NCBI GenBank assembly: GCA_022661535.1
Contig: JAKULF010000005.1
Coordinates: 3,038,001 to 3,102,000, forward strand
Length of the DNA stretch: 64,000 nucleotides
Direction of reading: 5' to 3'
From: Eutypa lata
Taxonomy: Eukaryota; Ascomycota; Sordariomycetes; Xylariales; Diatrypaceae
Made by a program: the position numbers and the translations under genes. Below the pieces are notes generated by a model that searched no databases, was not told where the DNA came from, and saw nothing but the letters and a program-made list of their open reading frames with translations. Positions 47,508-58,897 of this stretch are shown piece by piece (the stretch's first letter is position 1; each line of letters begins with the position of its first letter).

Positions 47508-49956
47508 TTAGTCTTTCTTGAGACGTCCACCTTCATCCTCTTCCGCCAGAACAACAGCCACCTCATTGTCGTCATCATCATCCACGGCATCCTCGAAGTC
47601 CCCGTCCTCGATAACGGCTTCCTCATCAGCATCAACATCACCTTCCTCCGCCTCGCCATCCGTGGTAGTCTCGTCCTCGTCCGTCTGCGAGCTGGTGCCG
47701 CGCAGCAGCTTGCGGAGGTCGTCCTCGTCGATGATGCTCTCGATGGAGCCCCTCCGGACGCCGGCGCCGAGCGTGGCGCGGCGCCCCTGCTCGATGAGGC
47801 GCTCGACGCGCAGGCGGTTCGAGACGAACTTCAGCTTGGGGAAGGCGCTCTGCTGGCCCTCGTGGATCATGCGCGCGAGCCGGTCCATGCCCGGGTCGGA
47901 GAGGATGTGGGCGAGGTCGCTGGGCCGGCCCTGCGGCCAGATGGTGATGGTGCCGCCGAACTGCTGCAGCCAGAGCTGCGACCAGTCCTGGCCCATGGGC
48001 CGGGGCAGGAGCTCCAGGTGCTTGAGCACCTTGAGCCACTTGGTCAGGTCCAGCTTGATGTACTGCTCCGTGGCGGAGCCGAGGAAGCCGCCGCGCCAGC
48101 CGCGCCCGCGCCGGTGCGTGACGGGGGAGCCTACCGTGCCGCGCGACGAGAAGAAGAACAGCGAGATGTGCGGGTTCACCTGGCTGACGATGGTGAAGTT
48201 GACGTTGAAGTGCAGGTTCAGCGCCTTGATCGGTATGTCCGTCCTCAGGCTGCCGTCCTTCCACTTGTGCCCGAAGGAGTAGGGGGATAGGGACCCGTCT
48301 TTGTTCTTCATCATGAGGACCACCGGGTTGAGGATTCCGGGGACGGCAGCGGATGCGATGACGGCCGACCATATGACACAGTCTGGACTTGTAAGGTAAT
48401 TGCAAAGGATCGTAGGTGAGTGAGGATCGGCTGGGACGCACGACACATTCAAGATACGCCCCGTGCGTTCGTAGGCTTCCCGGAATGTCATCGAGCCGCG
48501 AGTCCACCACGAACACTGGCGGGCCCAAGTAAGCGAGTCGAATCTCGCGCCAGTCTTCCACCACCTGGGAAACCATGTCGTGATCGGCTCTGAACATGGC
48601 TTGATCTTGTGCGATAATGCTGGAATTAAGAGTTGCTTTAGCTCGTCATTTGTGCGCGTGGCGACGAGAGCGGCTATCAGAGCACCGCCGCTCGTACCGG
48701 TGATAATGTCCGGTACTAAATCTGCTTCGAGTAAAGCCTTAATAACTCCGAAGTGGTAGTATGCCAGCGTAGCACCTCCTGACAGGCAGAGCGCACTCCG
48801 CCCGAAATTTGCATGTAGTCTTTTGAACAGCGTACGCTTCTCTTCAACAGAGAATAGCTCTGTGTGGACTAAGAAGCGGACACCTCTCTCAACTGTACTT
48901 TAGCGTTAGCAAATCAAACATTTTCATGGGGAATAGAATAGCGACAACACAATATGGCATACCTTCATCGACAAAGTTTTGCACCAGATTCTTTGTGCCG
49001 TAATACGTCTGGCTATATAGTCTTGGATTCTCCACGCCCACGAAATTATTCTTCACACAGGCTTCGATCAGGGCCTTCAGGTTCTCGGCAGCTTTCTTGC
49101 CATCCGTCTCCTTTGCATCTCCATTCTTGTAGCCTGGAGCGCCCGAGATCCTCATATCATACGCCTCGGCCGCTTTCCGGAATTCACGCATCTGCTCCCA
49201 GACGCGACGGACGGTCTTCCAGTCGTAGTAGGCGAACTCGTTCTCCTCCTTCCACTGCTCGTTCCCCAGGAACTTGTCCAGCTCCTTGGCCGCTTTAATC
49301 CAGTCCCGATAGCTGCTCGTGGCGCGCATGTTCTTACGCAGTGTTTCTCTCTTGCCCCTCCAGGCGATGAAGTGCTCGTAGAGGAACACGTAGAGTCTCG
49401 TCAGGAGGTAGGCGGCGCCTAGACCAATTATCCACATACAAACAAAGAAAAGGAAGGGCCACTTGAGCAGGCCGTATAAGTAGCCCTCACGCGTTTCATC
49501 TATAGTGCGACGCCCCGCGAGCGTCCTCTTTCTTCTCCGGCGGCGGCCGTGCTTCGAGATCTTCTGGTTTACGGGGGCCCAGTCGTTCTGGGCGGTGATG
49601 AACATGCTGTTCCGGCGGCCGTCATGGTCGGCAGCAGAATTATCGAGCGGGTTTGCAGCATCAAAGGAGTACATGGAATCCGGTCTCGTAGTGACGTTAG
49701 CACTAGACGAGCTGCGGGTGCCGGGACTGAGAGCCCCTGGACTGCGCAGAGACGAAACGTCATCGGCGTTGGAGGGTTGGATGGGTTCGGGTGCACTGAG
49801 TGCTTGAGCGAACGCGGCGAGGTCTTCGGAAGGTAGAAAGTCACGATCGAAATCGGGCAAGCGGGTATAATCGAAGGTCTCGTCAGGAAAGCCGTAGTTA
49901 TGATGGCGTCGATCTCCTAGGAAGGAAACGCGATGCCTAAGTGGTTCACCTGCCAT
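47508..49956 (-). CDS. Patatin-like triacylglycerol lipase / lysophospholipid acyltransferase (TGL3/4/5 type)
   Basis: Lipid-droplet or ER-associated acyl hydrolase of the Tgl family. Two exons on the minus strand, 49956-48963 and 48892-47508, give 792 residues. N-terminal 150 residues are Ser/Arg-rich and disordered. A hydrophobic hairpin (about 160-190, KWPFLFFVCMWIIGLGAAYL) probably inserts into the membrane. A DUF3336 segment follows (YRDWIKAAKELDKFLGNEQW, YYDWKTVRRVW). The patatin domain has the oxyanion loop LCLSGGATLAYYHFG, the nucleophile motif GTSGG (Ser about 399), and the dyad Asp in KWKDGSLR (about 544). Family-typical VNPHISLFFF and LLPRPMGQDWSQLWLQQFGG follow. The C-terminus is a strongly acidic tail. 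The catalytic Ser-Asp pair is intact. The patatin half (47690-48300) is GC-rich, while exon 1 is not. Confidence 0.9.
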
Positions 49957-51018
49957 TCTCGATGGGTATTTGTGGGATTCTGAATAACATGATGCGGAGT
50001 TAAGGTAGTAGAAGGTTGGTTAGAAGGGTTCTTATCTGTGTAACATATGGTATATCCTAATTTGTCCTTATGGGAGGAACAGATGACTATGCTCTATGGT
50101 AGTGCCACTTTGAATTCAACACTTTCATACGATGAAATGACGTCGGTAGGTGTGGAACTGCGAAAGCTACATAACAACTATTGTATGTATGTAGTTAGTG
50201 GGTATCTAGTTAACAACAGGGTGCCAGGACAGGGGCAGGGGGGAACGAAGGCAAAAGCTATAATACATGGTCCGTGCACTATATAAAATATGTTGATATG
50301 AATGTATCCAACAGTCAACATGTGATTCCATATCCGGGGGCCCGGAGTACAAATTAGTTGACTCAAAGACAAACGCTGGAATGTTCTGCAAACACACAAT
50401 TTTTACAAAGGGCTCCCTATTCGATGAATCATCCTTCTCTACATGACTTAAAAATTTGTCGATATCTCGTGATGCCTACCTTGTTAACCTTCCCGCCTCC
50501 CCATGGTTAGTGTCCAGAAGTCTCACGTGTTGTCGAAGATTGATATGCAATGCAAATTTATGAAGGCATCGTCTCGAGGAATTATTCCTATAATTTGTGT
50601 ACTAACCTGTGCTGCCGAAATTTAATACTAGCATAAGTTGAATATCACATATATGATCTACGTATTACCCAATGATTATATGTTGTCTTTCTGGACTAGT
50701 GATTGATATGATAAGCTCGTTAACTGTACTGTGGTATAACTCCCGCGCCATGATAAGAGGACGCAATTACGTCTGATCCGCCTGAACATACTAGTTGGCA
50801 AGAGACAGGCGTCGGTGCAAAAGCGGGATATGAATGAATGCAATCGAACATCTGCCTTCTACTAACCATTGACGCCGTGTAACCCTGCCAAATGTATCGA
50901 CGTCGTTCGTTTCGTGTTGGAAAAAAGGCTGCCGTAATAAACTCCGTATCTACTTTGTCTACGGCATCATCACAGAACTTGGCAGCGTGACGTCGTTTAT
51001 TCTTTACTTCCCCGAGAT
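49957..51018. other. Intergenic region between the TGL-type lipase and SAR1
   Basis: No gene recognised. AT-rich with short open frames without domains. It holds the lipase promoter and the SAR1 3' flank. Confidence 0.5.
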
Positions 51019-51936
<918 letters not shown>

Positions 51937-52660
51937 CTTGACAAGTTAGAACTTGTACGACGTCAGGCAATTGTAAAGTATAAATTAAATTAAGAGGGAT
52001 AAAGAAGAAGCTGATGGTGAGATAGTTGGCTTCAGTGTCAGAAAACTGATGATACGTATGATGTGATTTATATTGGTGTGGACTATTTGTATGTAGGTAG
52101 GTAGGTTAGGTAAGGAAGGTCTAGGTAACAATGGCGGCGGCGATAAATAACTGGTTACGTATTGAATTGGCTGTCCTAAACTCAGAAAATCATTTGCAAG
52201 GTCCGGACCATATGCATTAAAGAGAGTGTCAAGCGGTGACTTAACCTAATAAGCATACTTATGCAAATACATATGAATAATCGTATTGCATAATATTGTT
52301 ATCATGCTGATATGAGATTCACAGAGTGGTTGCATGCGTCCATAACTAAGGCATTTCAGGTGTGCGTGCGATTTAATAAATAAGGCTTGAATTTTGGATA
52401 ATGCTTAGTAGAATATCTTATTAAGACGTATCACGAATACCTACATAAATTTCAATTGAAGTCAACATTGACTGCAACAGTCAACACGTGTCAAGAAAGC
52501 GAGGAAATGGCTGATGAATTCATATCGGTAAAATATGTCTCTTTAAAGGTAGATAAATATAATAAGGTATGTATGATAATGTCACATTCCCGGTAGGAAG
52601 GGGGAGTTAAATCAGCTAGGTATCTGTCTACCTGTTAGATCTAAGGTAAAAACTACCTAC
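51937..52660. other. SAR1 promoter and OPT transporter 3' flank
   Basis: No gene recognised. AT-rich around 52240-52580. The 250 bp next to the SAR1 ATG include GTAGGTAGGTAGG and likely the promoter. Confidence 0.5.
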
Positions 52661-55300
52661 CTACTCCAGGGCATAGCACTTCTCAACGCTGTTTTCATCG
52701 TTGCCCCACCAATTCGGCATGGTGATAGCCTTCCCGCTACCAAAAATCAAGAAGATCAGCAGCATGTTGAGGTTGAAGCCCGCGTCGAACGCCGCGGCGA
52801 GGACAAAGTTGTACTTCGCCCAGAGCTTGTACCGGTAGCGATACGCCCAGTACATGACGACGAAGCCGCCGATGAACCGCGACAGGTAGCCCGTCGACAC
52901 GTTGCCGTAGAAGATGGACAGCCCGCTGAAGAAGATGGTCGTGTTCCACAGATGGAACTTGGCGCGCGGGAATAGCCGGTGCAGCCCGTATATGATGGCG
53001 GGCAGAAGGGCGCCCACGAGGAACGCGTAGGGCACCGGCCGCCATTGCTGCTCTTGGAAGAGTCGGGTTGGCCCCTTCGATTAAAATTATCGTGTCAGCT
53101 TTACGTACCTACTTAACTAGTCGGGTCTTTATATTATTAATGCCACAACTTACGAGGAGCACGTATTGCACGCCCATGGTCAAATAACCGGCGAGCGACT
53201 GCCCAGTCCAGATGTGTGCCGGGTCCTCGATCTCACCGGTCAAGTAGTCGCGCTTGGAGTCGAGCACCCAGCGCATCGCGGCATAGTTGGTGGGGACGCC
53301 CAACGTGATGCCAAAGACCTGGGAGAAGAAGACAGCGCGCTGCGGCACGTGGGTGTAATGCCCGATCTTCTGGTCTTGGAGCATGTACTGCGCTCTATAC
53401 CAAGCTCCACCCGCTATTGAGCCATAGACCTGAAGTAATATATATAAGTAATTAGCACACATACACACATCTATGCATACATATCTGACCCTCGCATATA
53501 TATATATATAGAGAGAGAGAGAAAGAGAGAACTCACACTAGCCCCGATGGGGTTCCTATGATGATTTAGACCCTGGACCATCGTGCCGTATAGCAACTCA
53601 TTGAACGTCCCAATAGGCAGCTGAAAGTTACTGACGGCGTACAGCCACCCCAGCGGTATGACGACCAGAGCGCCCGTGGCAAGGGCGACGAAGTAGGTCC
53701 ACCAGGGGATGAAGAGCAAGTCGAGGCCGATAATGGTCATAGTCGAGACGAAGGAGGCGCCGAAGAGCGCGACGTACCACCACAGGGGGACCTCCTTGTA
53801 GGAGCGCATCAGCACGTTCAGGCGGTCGGCGTACTGGTGGTTGATGCCGCGGCCCGGGTCGCGGCGGCGGGCGCGGAACTTGCGGTACGCGTCGCGGATG
53901 CGCGTGAACCCGAAGAAGGCGATCCACGAGTACGCGGAGATGTACGAGGCGTAGTCGAAGAAGATCGACCACAGGTAGTGCGTGCCGAGGTACATGGGGC
54001 CGTTCTCCTCGTACGCGGTCTGGTTTAGGGCGCTGCTCCCGGCCGTGACGAGCGACGACACCGGGTACCGCTCCCCGCCCGCCGTGCAGGCCCGGTTCGT
54101 CATCAGGCAGTGCTTGTAGTCGCCGCCGAGGGAGCCCCACTTGGCCGCGGGCAGCAGGATCCAGCAGCTGAGGACGAAGGAGCAGAAGAGGACGACCTGG
54201 GACCACCAGGGGCTCAGGAACAGCGGCACGCCCGCGTTGAAGTTGGAGATGTTGGCCCAGTCGAACGACAGGTTCAGGAAGCCCATGCCGCCCAGCCCTG
54301 ACCCCACGAAGTTGGCGACGGGGTTCCGCGGCGCCACCCAGCACAGGAACGCCATCGAGCCGAGCATCGGGAAGGCGTACTCGGGGAGGAACTGCCAGAG
54401 GGTGACGCCGAGCAGCGCCCCCCAGAAGACGCGCATCTGGCGGCGCGCCGTCGGCGTCGGCGCGCGGTTGTCGCGGTTCTGGGTCTCGAAGAGCGCCGTC
54501 TGGCACAGCGCCTGGAACCACGGGTACGCGGGCTCGTAGAGCAGGAACTGGCGCGCGATGGCGGCGAAGGCGTAGCCCGTGGCGTCGACGCCCCACATGA
54601 ACAGGATCGCGGCGGCCGGGTGCAGCCGCTCGCCGAAGTACAGCTCGCCGACGGAGATGGGGGTGGCGGCGCCGTTGCCGGTCGCGCCCGACGCGGCCGT
54701 GATGGTGACGAGGACGTGCTCCTTGATGGACCAGGGGCCGGGGTTCAAGCTAAAGGACCAAGAGCGACGACGGCGGCCGTCCTTCGTGGAGAACGGAAGC
54801 GGGACGCGGACGCGGCGCCGCGGCAGCACGCGCGCGAGCCACAGCCCCGCGTAGTTGGACGCGATCTGCACGAAGAAGACGGAGTAGGGCGCGTAGGTCG
54901 TCCGGAAGCTGTTCATCTGCGAGAGGAACGCCCCTGGGATGACGAAGAGCACCGCCAGCACGAAGTACCGGAACGTCAGCGTCGGCAGCGACGTGTCGTC
55001 GTGCAGGCTGACGATCCGGCGAACTTCCGGCGGGATGTCCTTGATCTCCGGGTCGTCCTCTGCCTCTAGGTCTGCGTCGACCTCGGCGGTGTCTTCGATG
55101 GGTAGGTGCTCTTTCACATCTTTGTCGTCGGGTGGTGGTGGTGGTGTCGTCGTTGCAGGCGTCGCGACCGCGGCGGTTTCGTGGTTAACATCGCTGCCGC
55201 CGTCCTTCTCCCCGTTTAGGTCGATCGAGGTGGACGTCGCCAATGCGCTAGGAGACTTGGCTTCTGGGGGTTCGGTAGCGTTGCCGCTACGGAGTGACAT
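52661..55300 (-). CDS. OPT-family oligopeptide transporter
   Basis: Proton-coupled transporter of small peptides or glutathione-like substrates at the plasma membrane. Three exons on the minus strand, 55300-53537, 53429-53154 and 53074-52661, give 817 residues. The first 100 residues are a hydrophilic, Pro/acidic-rich cytosolic tail. Roughly 12-16 hydrophobic segments follow. The OPT signature SLNPGPWSIKEH lies near residue 190. Other OPT marks are LPEYAFPMLGSMAFLCWVAP, FNELLYGTMVQGLNHHRNPI and SQVFGITLGVPTNYAAMRWV. The second family motif, usually KIPPR after GHY, is here KIGHYTHVPQR (about 609-619). The C-terminus is SVEKCYALE. Exon 1 is very GC-rich, generating long spurious frames on the plus strand and on the minus strand (53628-54596). 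The first intron contains a TA/GA microsatellite (about 53496-53530). The substrate cannot be told from sequence. Confidence 0.93.
53496..53530. repeat. (TA)n(GA)n microsatellite in OPT intron 1
   Basis: A TA dinucleotide run followed directly by a GA run, seen in the sequence and ending just before the donor site of the intron. Confidence 0.85.
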
Positions 55301-56527
55301 CTTGGCCTACTTGGCTCTGCGTGCCAATTCGGACGACACACTCTAGTTCGACGTAGGGAGGTTGCTTCGACAAACCGAAAAAGAGAAGTGTTATTACTTA
55401 TTTTATCGTTGTGGTGAGACTGCCTCTACATGACACCCATGGATTCCATTGAAATACGTACAGGCCGGGCGCTATTATATCAAAACAATGTGAATGAACC
55501 TTCTTTGCTTAGACATGTGGAGCCAGAGCAATACGAAGAAGGATTGACTTTTGTGTGAATTGCGTGATATGCCCTGTACATGTGCGCCATAAACTTCTCG
55601 CTGGACTTCACCCGAAGCAGTTCGCATAACGCCGGATAAAAAGACATCTAGACGGGCACAAAACAACCAAGATAGCGGGCGCAGGGTGTTAATTGGCCTA
55701 TGGATAGTGCAAGCGACCCAAGATGCGAGTCCCAGATCGATGCAAGGTTACATGGATTCGCATGGAGTTGGGGGATGCAACAAACAAACTCGGTTAGGTT
55801 ATAACATGTCTAACCTACCTACATATTGCCACACACTGGTAAGTAGATAACGCTATATTTGATAGAAAGACGCAAGCTACATCTAGGGTTTTGAAGTAAG
55901 ATGGGTGGGTATGTCTATACTGATTAGGTATTTAGTGTTTATATAAGTCGTATATTCAGAATAGGAATGGCGAGTGTGTGGACGCAATGGACCTTCTATA
56001 TACGCGCAAGGTTGAAGCATCGATGTGGATGGCGCCATATAACGGAAGTATATAGCAGGGATATATTCAATACCCATGCTATCACTATACTTACATCCCT
56101 AGTATGTGGGATTTCAACGCAGGTCACTGAGGTTAACGTCGAATCGACATCATCCTTATACATACATACGCTTAACATATATAGAGTCACTGTTGAAAGG
56201 AACGTCGGGTCTAACAGATAAGTCAAGGGCAAGTGAGGTATGAACATAATCGCAGTCAATTCTGTTGACTATCAAAGATATATTCGCCGGATCGCCATCC
56301 TATGCTAATGCACCGTTGCCCCATGGTATCCGTAAAATGATGCCGCCACCCAGTCATGAAAAGAGTAACCCGCACCTTGCTGGGTTTAGATGCCAGTTAC
56401 ACAAAGGGAATTCGTAAAAGGGGGCTTAAGAAGATATGTACATCTGAAAAGAAAAAAGGGTATATACACAATTTAAATATTGGGACGGGTTTTAGCACGG
56501 CAACTACGTGCATCCTATCCGATGGGC
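55301..56527. other. Intergenic region upstream of the OPT gene
   Basis: No gene recognised. AT-rich from about 55800 to 56250. Overlapping open frames near 55883-56259 have no domain. Confidence 0.5.
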
Positions 56528-58897
56528 TCATATTGAGAGAACAAATTGGCCTTGCCCGCGTTTGCCAGCCATGAACAAGCCAACCTCTCGCATGCGCTCA
56601 GCTCCCTGGCCAGGCTGGGGTTTCTTCTCATTGGTCTGACCTTTGCGGGCCCTGTTGCAGTGCTTGTGGAAGTACTTCTCCTTGAATTTCTCCTTCCGCC
56701 GCTGACGTTTCTGCTCGAGGCCTTTGACAATATCAATAGCGCCTCGAACATGATAACCCTGCGCTGTAGTGCCCCCATGCTTGGCTCGACGAGATGCCTT
56801 TATATGTTGGGGAAAGATAGCCGAAGCCCGAGGAAGAGATTTAGTTTGGATCACAGGCCCTAATGGGAAGGGACCGAACACGGGCCGACGTGGGTTATCC
56901 GCTCGTCCCAGTGGCGCTGTAGGGGACTTTACAAGACGTCGAGGGGCCGGTGACGCCATTCGACGAGGTGAAAGCCGATCGACGGGGCGCCGGGGCGACC
57001 TGCCCCGAGCCTTTGGAGCTGGAGAATGATGTCGCTTCGGCGGGGGTGAACGATAACGTTTCGGAGACACGTGCTCCGATTTCTTCCGGTGGCGCTCACC
57101 GCCACGAGCCTTGTCGTGGTGCAAGTCCTCCAACTCTCCGTGAATCCAAACATGACCATCGCTGTCGTTCATAGCCTGGCGCGACTCGGCGTCGTCATCT
57201 TCCGGCTCCGACGTAGGGAAACTCGGGTCAATGTCCTGGGGTATGACGTGAAGCTTCTCACGCCGCTTTGCCGCTATGCAGGAGATGTATGCGTCTTCAA
57301 GGACACGATCCTCATCCAATGTACCACAGACGAAGTCGGTGCTATCAGGCAACTCAGGTGTGCCCGGGCGAATCTTGATTCGCTGGGTCCTTCCGCGAGT
57401 TCTCCGGGCTTTAGTCTTTGCCATCTCCGACGAAGTCGATGAATCCGAATGGTTGCTCGCCAAAGATGGCCGACGGTAGATAGGTGTCCCTTCAGATAGT
57501 CGTCCTTGGCTCAGCGTCCATAGCTCTAAGTTATCGCCATCGTCATCGTCGGAATCAGCAAAACCGATCTCGTTATCCGTATTATAACCGTCTGAGGCGT
57601 CTTCGCCTGAAAGCTCGTCTCCGGCAGAATCATAGACAATTTGATCGTCGTCGGCGTTAGAACCGCCGTCATCTTCATCTTCATCGTCATCGTCATCGTC
57701 ATCGTCATCTTCATCGTCTTCAGGAGCATCGACTTCATCGTCGTCCTCGTTCTCATCGTCCTCCACATAACCCTGCTCTTCTTCCTCGAACTCGTCTAAA
57801 GCCTCCTCCTCGGCTTCCTTTCCGAGGCGTCGGATTTCATTTTCCTTCCGAAGAGTATCATTGATAGTCAGCCGTCGACCGGGTACTGGCAAGTTCAAGC
57901 GAATCCAGTCTTCCTCTTGCGGTTCATCACTGGCGAACTCGTGAAAACGAGATGACTCGCTGTTCATGTCGCCATGATTAGCCGTTAGATACTTTTTGCT
58001 CTGAGCACTCCCAGAGAGATGGGGTAATGGACGTGGGGTCGAAGACCGGCGTGTCCGATTGCGATTAATCGAAGACGAGCGGTTAATCCGCATAAAAGTT
58101 GAGGCTTCCCCCTTCTCCTTCGTTGGTGATGCAGTCCGGCGCATAGTGGGCGTCGTTTCTGTACTCTCGGATGCGGTTGCCGGGACGGACGGCTTAGAAG
58201 GGCACGCGAACTTGATGCAAGTACGTCTCTCCGGTTTAGGCCCTTCAGTAGCTGGCTTAGCTACAGGCTTCAATTCGGGTGACTTGCATTGTACGGTAGG
58301 TTTCTTCGTCTCGGGCTTCGGACCACACGCAAACGAAATGCAGCGCTTCTTTGCCAAACCCTCGCTAATAGGAGCCTTAGCTAGGTTCTCAATACTTGAT
58401 GCTGTAGTGGAACCTCGCGCGTGAGACGCATCACTATAATCACCGCCTGCTGGATGAAGATCGGGCTTCGCAATGATTGCTGCATTCAGCCGGGGCAAAG
58501 AAAACATAGACGGCGGTGGACTGGGAGTGCTCGTGCGTGCAGGACTCGTAAAACCGGTATCAGGGGTAAGGTCGACAGTAGACGCGAGACTGATGTTGCT
58601 GTTCATGGATCGTCGTCTCGAGGAAGCACTGCTAAACCGAAAATAGGTAGGGGCCTCTTCCTCCTCCTCGGGGTGATTTAGTGCTTTAGTCAAAAGAGAC
58701 TTAGATTTCTCTTTTGGCTTTTGGACCGCACTCCTCTTAAACTCATTATTTGCATGTTTCGAAAACGACATATCGTCCGGAGGCTCATCGACCTCGGCGG
58801 ATGCCTCTTCTTCCGGAGCATGCTGCATGTGTGCGCCTTGTGCAGACCACGACAGCACGTTAGACGTGGTAGAATCGTGGATATGATCGTTCGTCAT
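56528..58897 (-). CDS. Large acidic/basic disordered fungal protein, DUF2457-like
   Basis: Intronless, 789 residues, resembling the Ascomycota-specific DUF2457 family (function unknown; assignment by likeness). Most is predicted disordered. N-terminal half: Ser/Pro-rich with FRFSSASSRRRS. Two copies of a short Cys motif follow: KRCISFACGPKPE (near residue 185) and RTCIKFACPSKP (near 228), about 40 residues apart. The centre holds GRRLTINDTLRKENEIRRLG and a long Asp/Glu run (about 365-420). Then come DGYNTDNEIGFADSDDDDGD, GTPIYRRPS, basic RIKIRPGTPELPDSTDFVCG, DEDRVLEDAYISCIAAKRRE, and DVDPSFPT-like IDPSFPTSEPED. The C-terminus is Arg/Ser/Pro-rich (SPKRYRSPPPKRHHSPAPK) and ends VGLFMAGKRGQGQFVLSI. 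The acidic and RS-like basic tracts suggest a nuclear or RNA/chromatin role, but this is only inference. Confidence 0.75.
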   Translation of the reverse strand: MTNDHIHDSTTSNVLSWSAQGAHMQHAPEEEASAEVDEPPDDMSFSKHANNEFKRSAVQKPKEKSKSLLTKALNHPEEEEEAPTYFRFSSASSRRRSMNSNISLASTVDLTPDTGFTSPARTSTPSPPPSMFSLPRLNAAIIAKPDLHPAGGDYSDASHARGSTTASSIENLAKAPISEGLAKKRCISFACGPKPETKKPTVQCKSPELKPVAKPATEGPKPERRTCIKFACPSKPSVPATASESTETTPTMRRTASPTKEKGEASTFMRINRSSSINRNRTRRSSTPRPLPHLSGSAQSKKYLTANHGDMNSESSRFHEFASDEPQEEDWIRLNLPVPGRRLTINDTLRKENEIRRLGKEAEEEALDEFEEEEQGYVEDDENEDDDEVDAPEDDEDDDDDDDDDEDEDDGGSNADDDQIVYDSAGDELSGEDASDGYNTDNEIGFADSDDDDGDNLELWTLSQGRLSEGTPIYRRPSLASNHSDSSTSSEMAKTKARRTRGRTQRIKIRPGTPELPDSTDFVCGTLDEDRVLEDAYISCIAAKRREKLHVIPQDIDPSFPTSEPEDDDAESRQAMNDSDGHVWIHGELEDLHHDKARGGERHRKKSEHVSPKRYRSPPPKRHHSPAPKARGRSPRRPVDRLSPRRMASPAPRRLVKSPTAPLGRADNPRRPVFGPFPLGPVIQTKSLPRASAIFPQHIKASRRAKHGGTTAQGYHVRGAIDIVKGLEQKRQRRKEKFKEKYFHKHCNRARKGQTNEKKPQPGQGAERMREVGLFMAGKRGQGQFVLSI

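Noticed and set aside
53628..54596. 322-residue open frame on the minus strand inside the OPT gene, with shorter plus-strand frames
   Set aside because: Shadow of the GC-rich OPT exon; Arg/Pro-rich and without domains.
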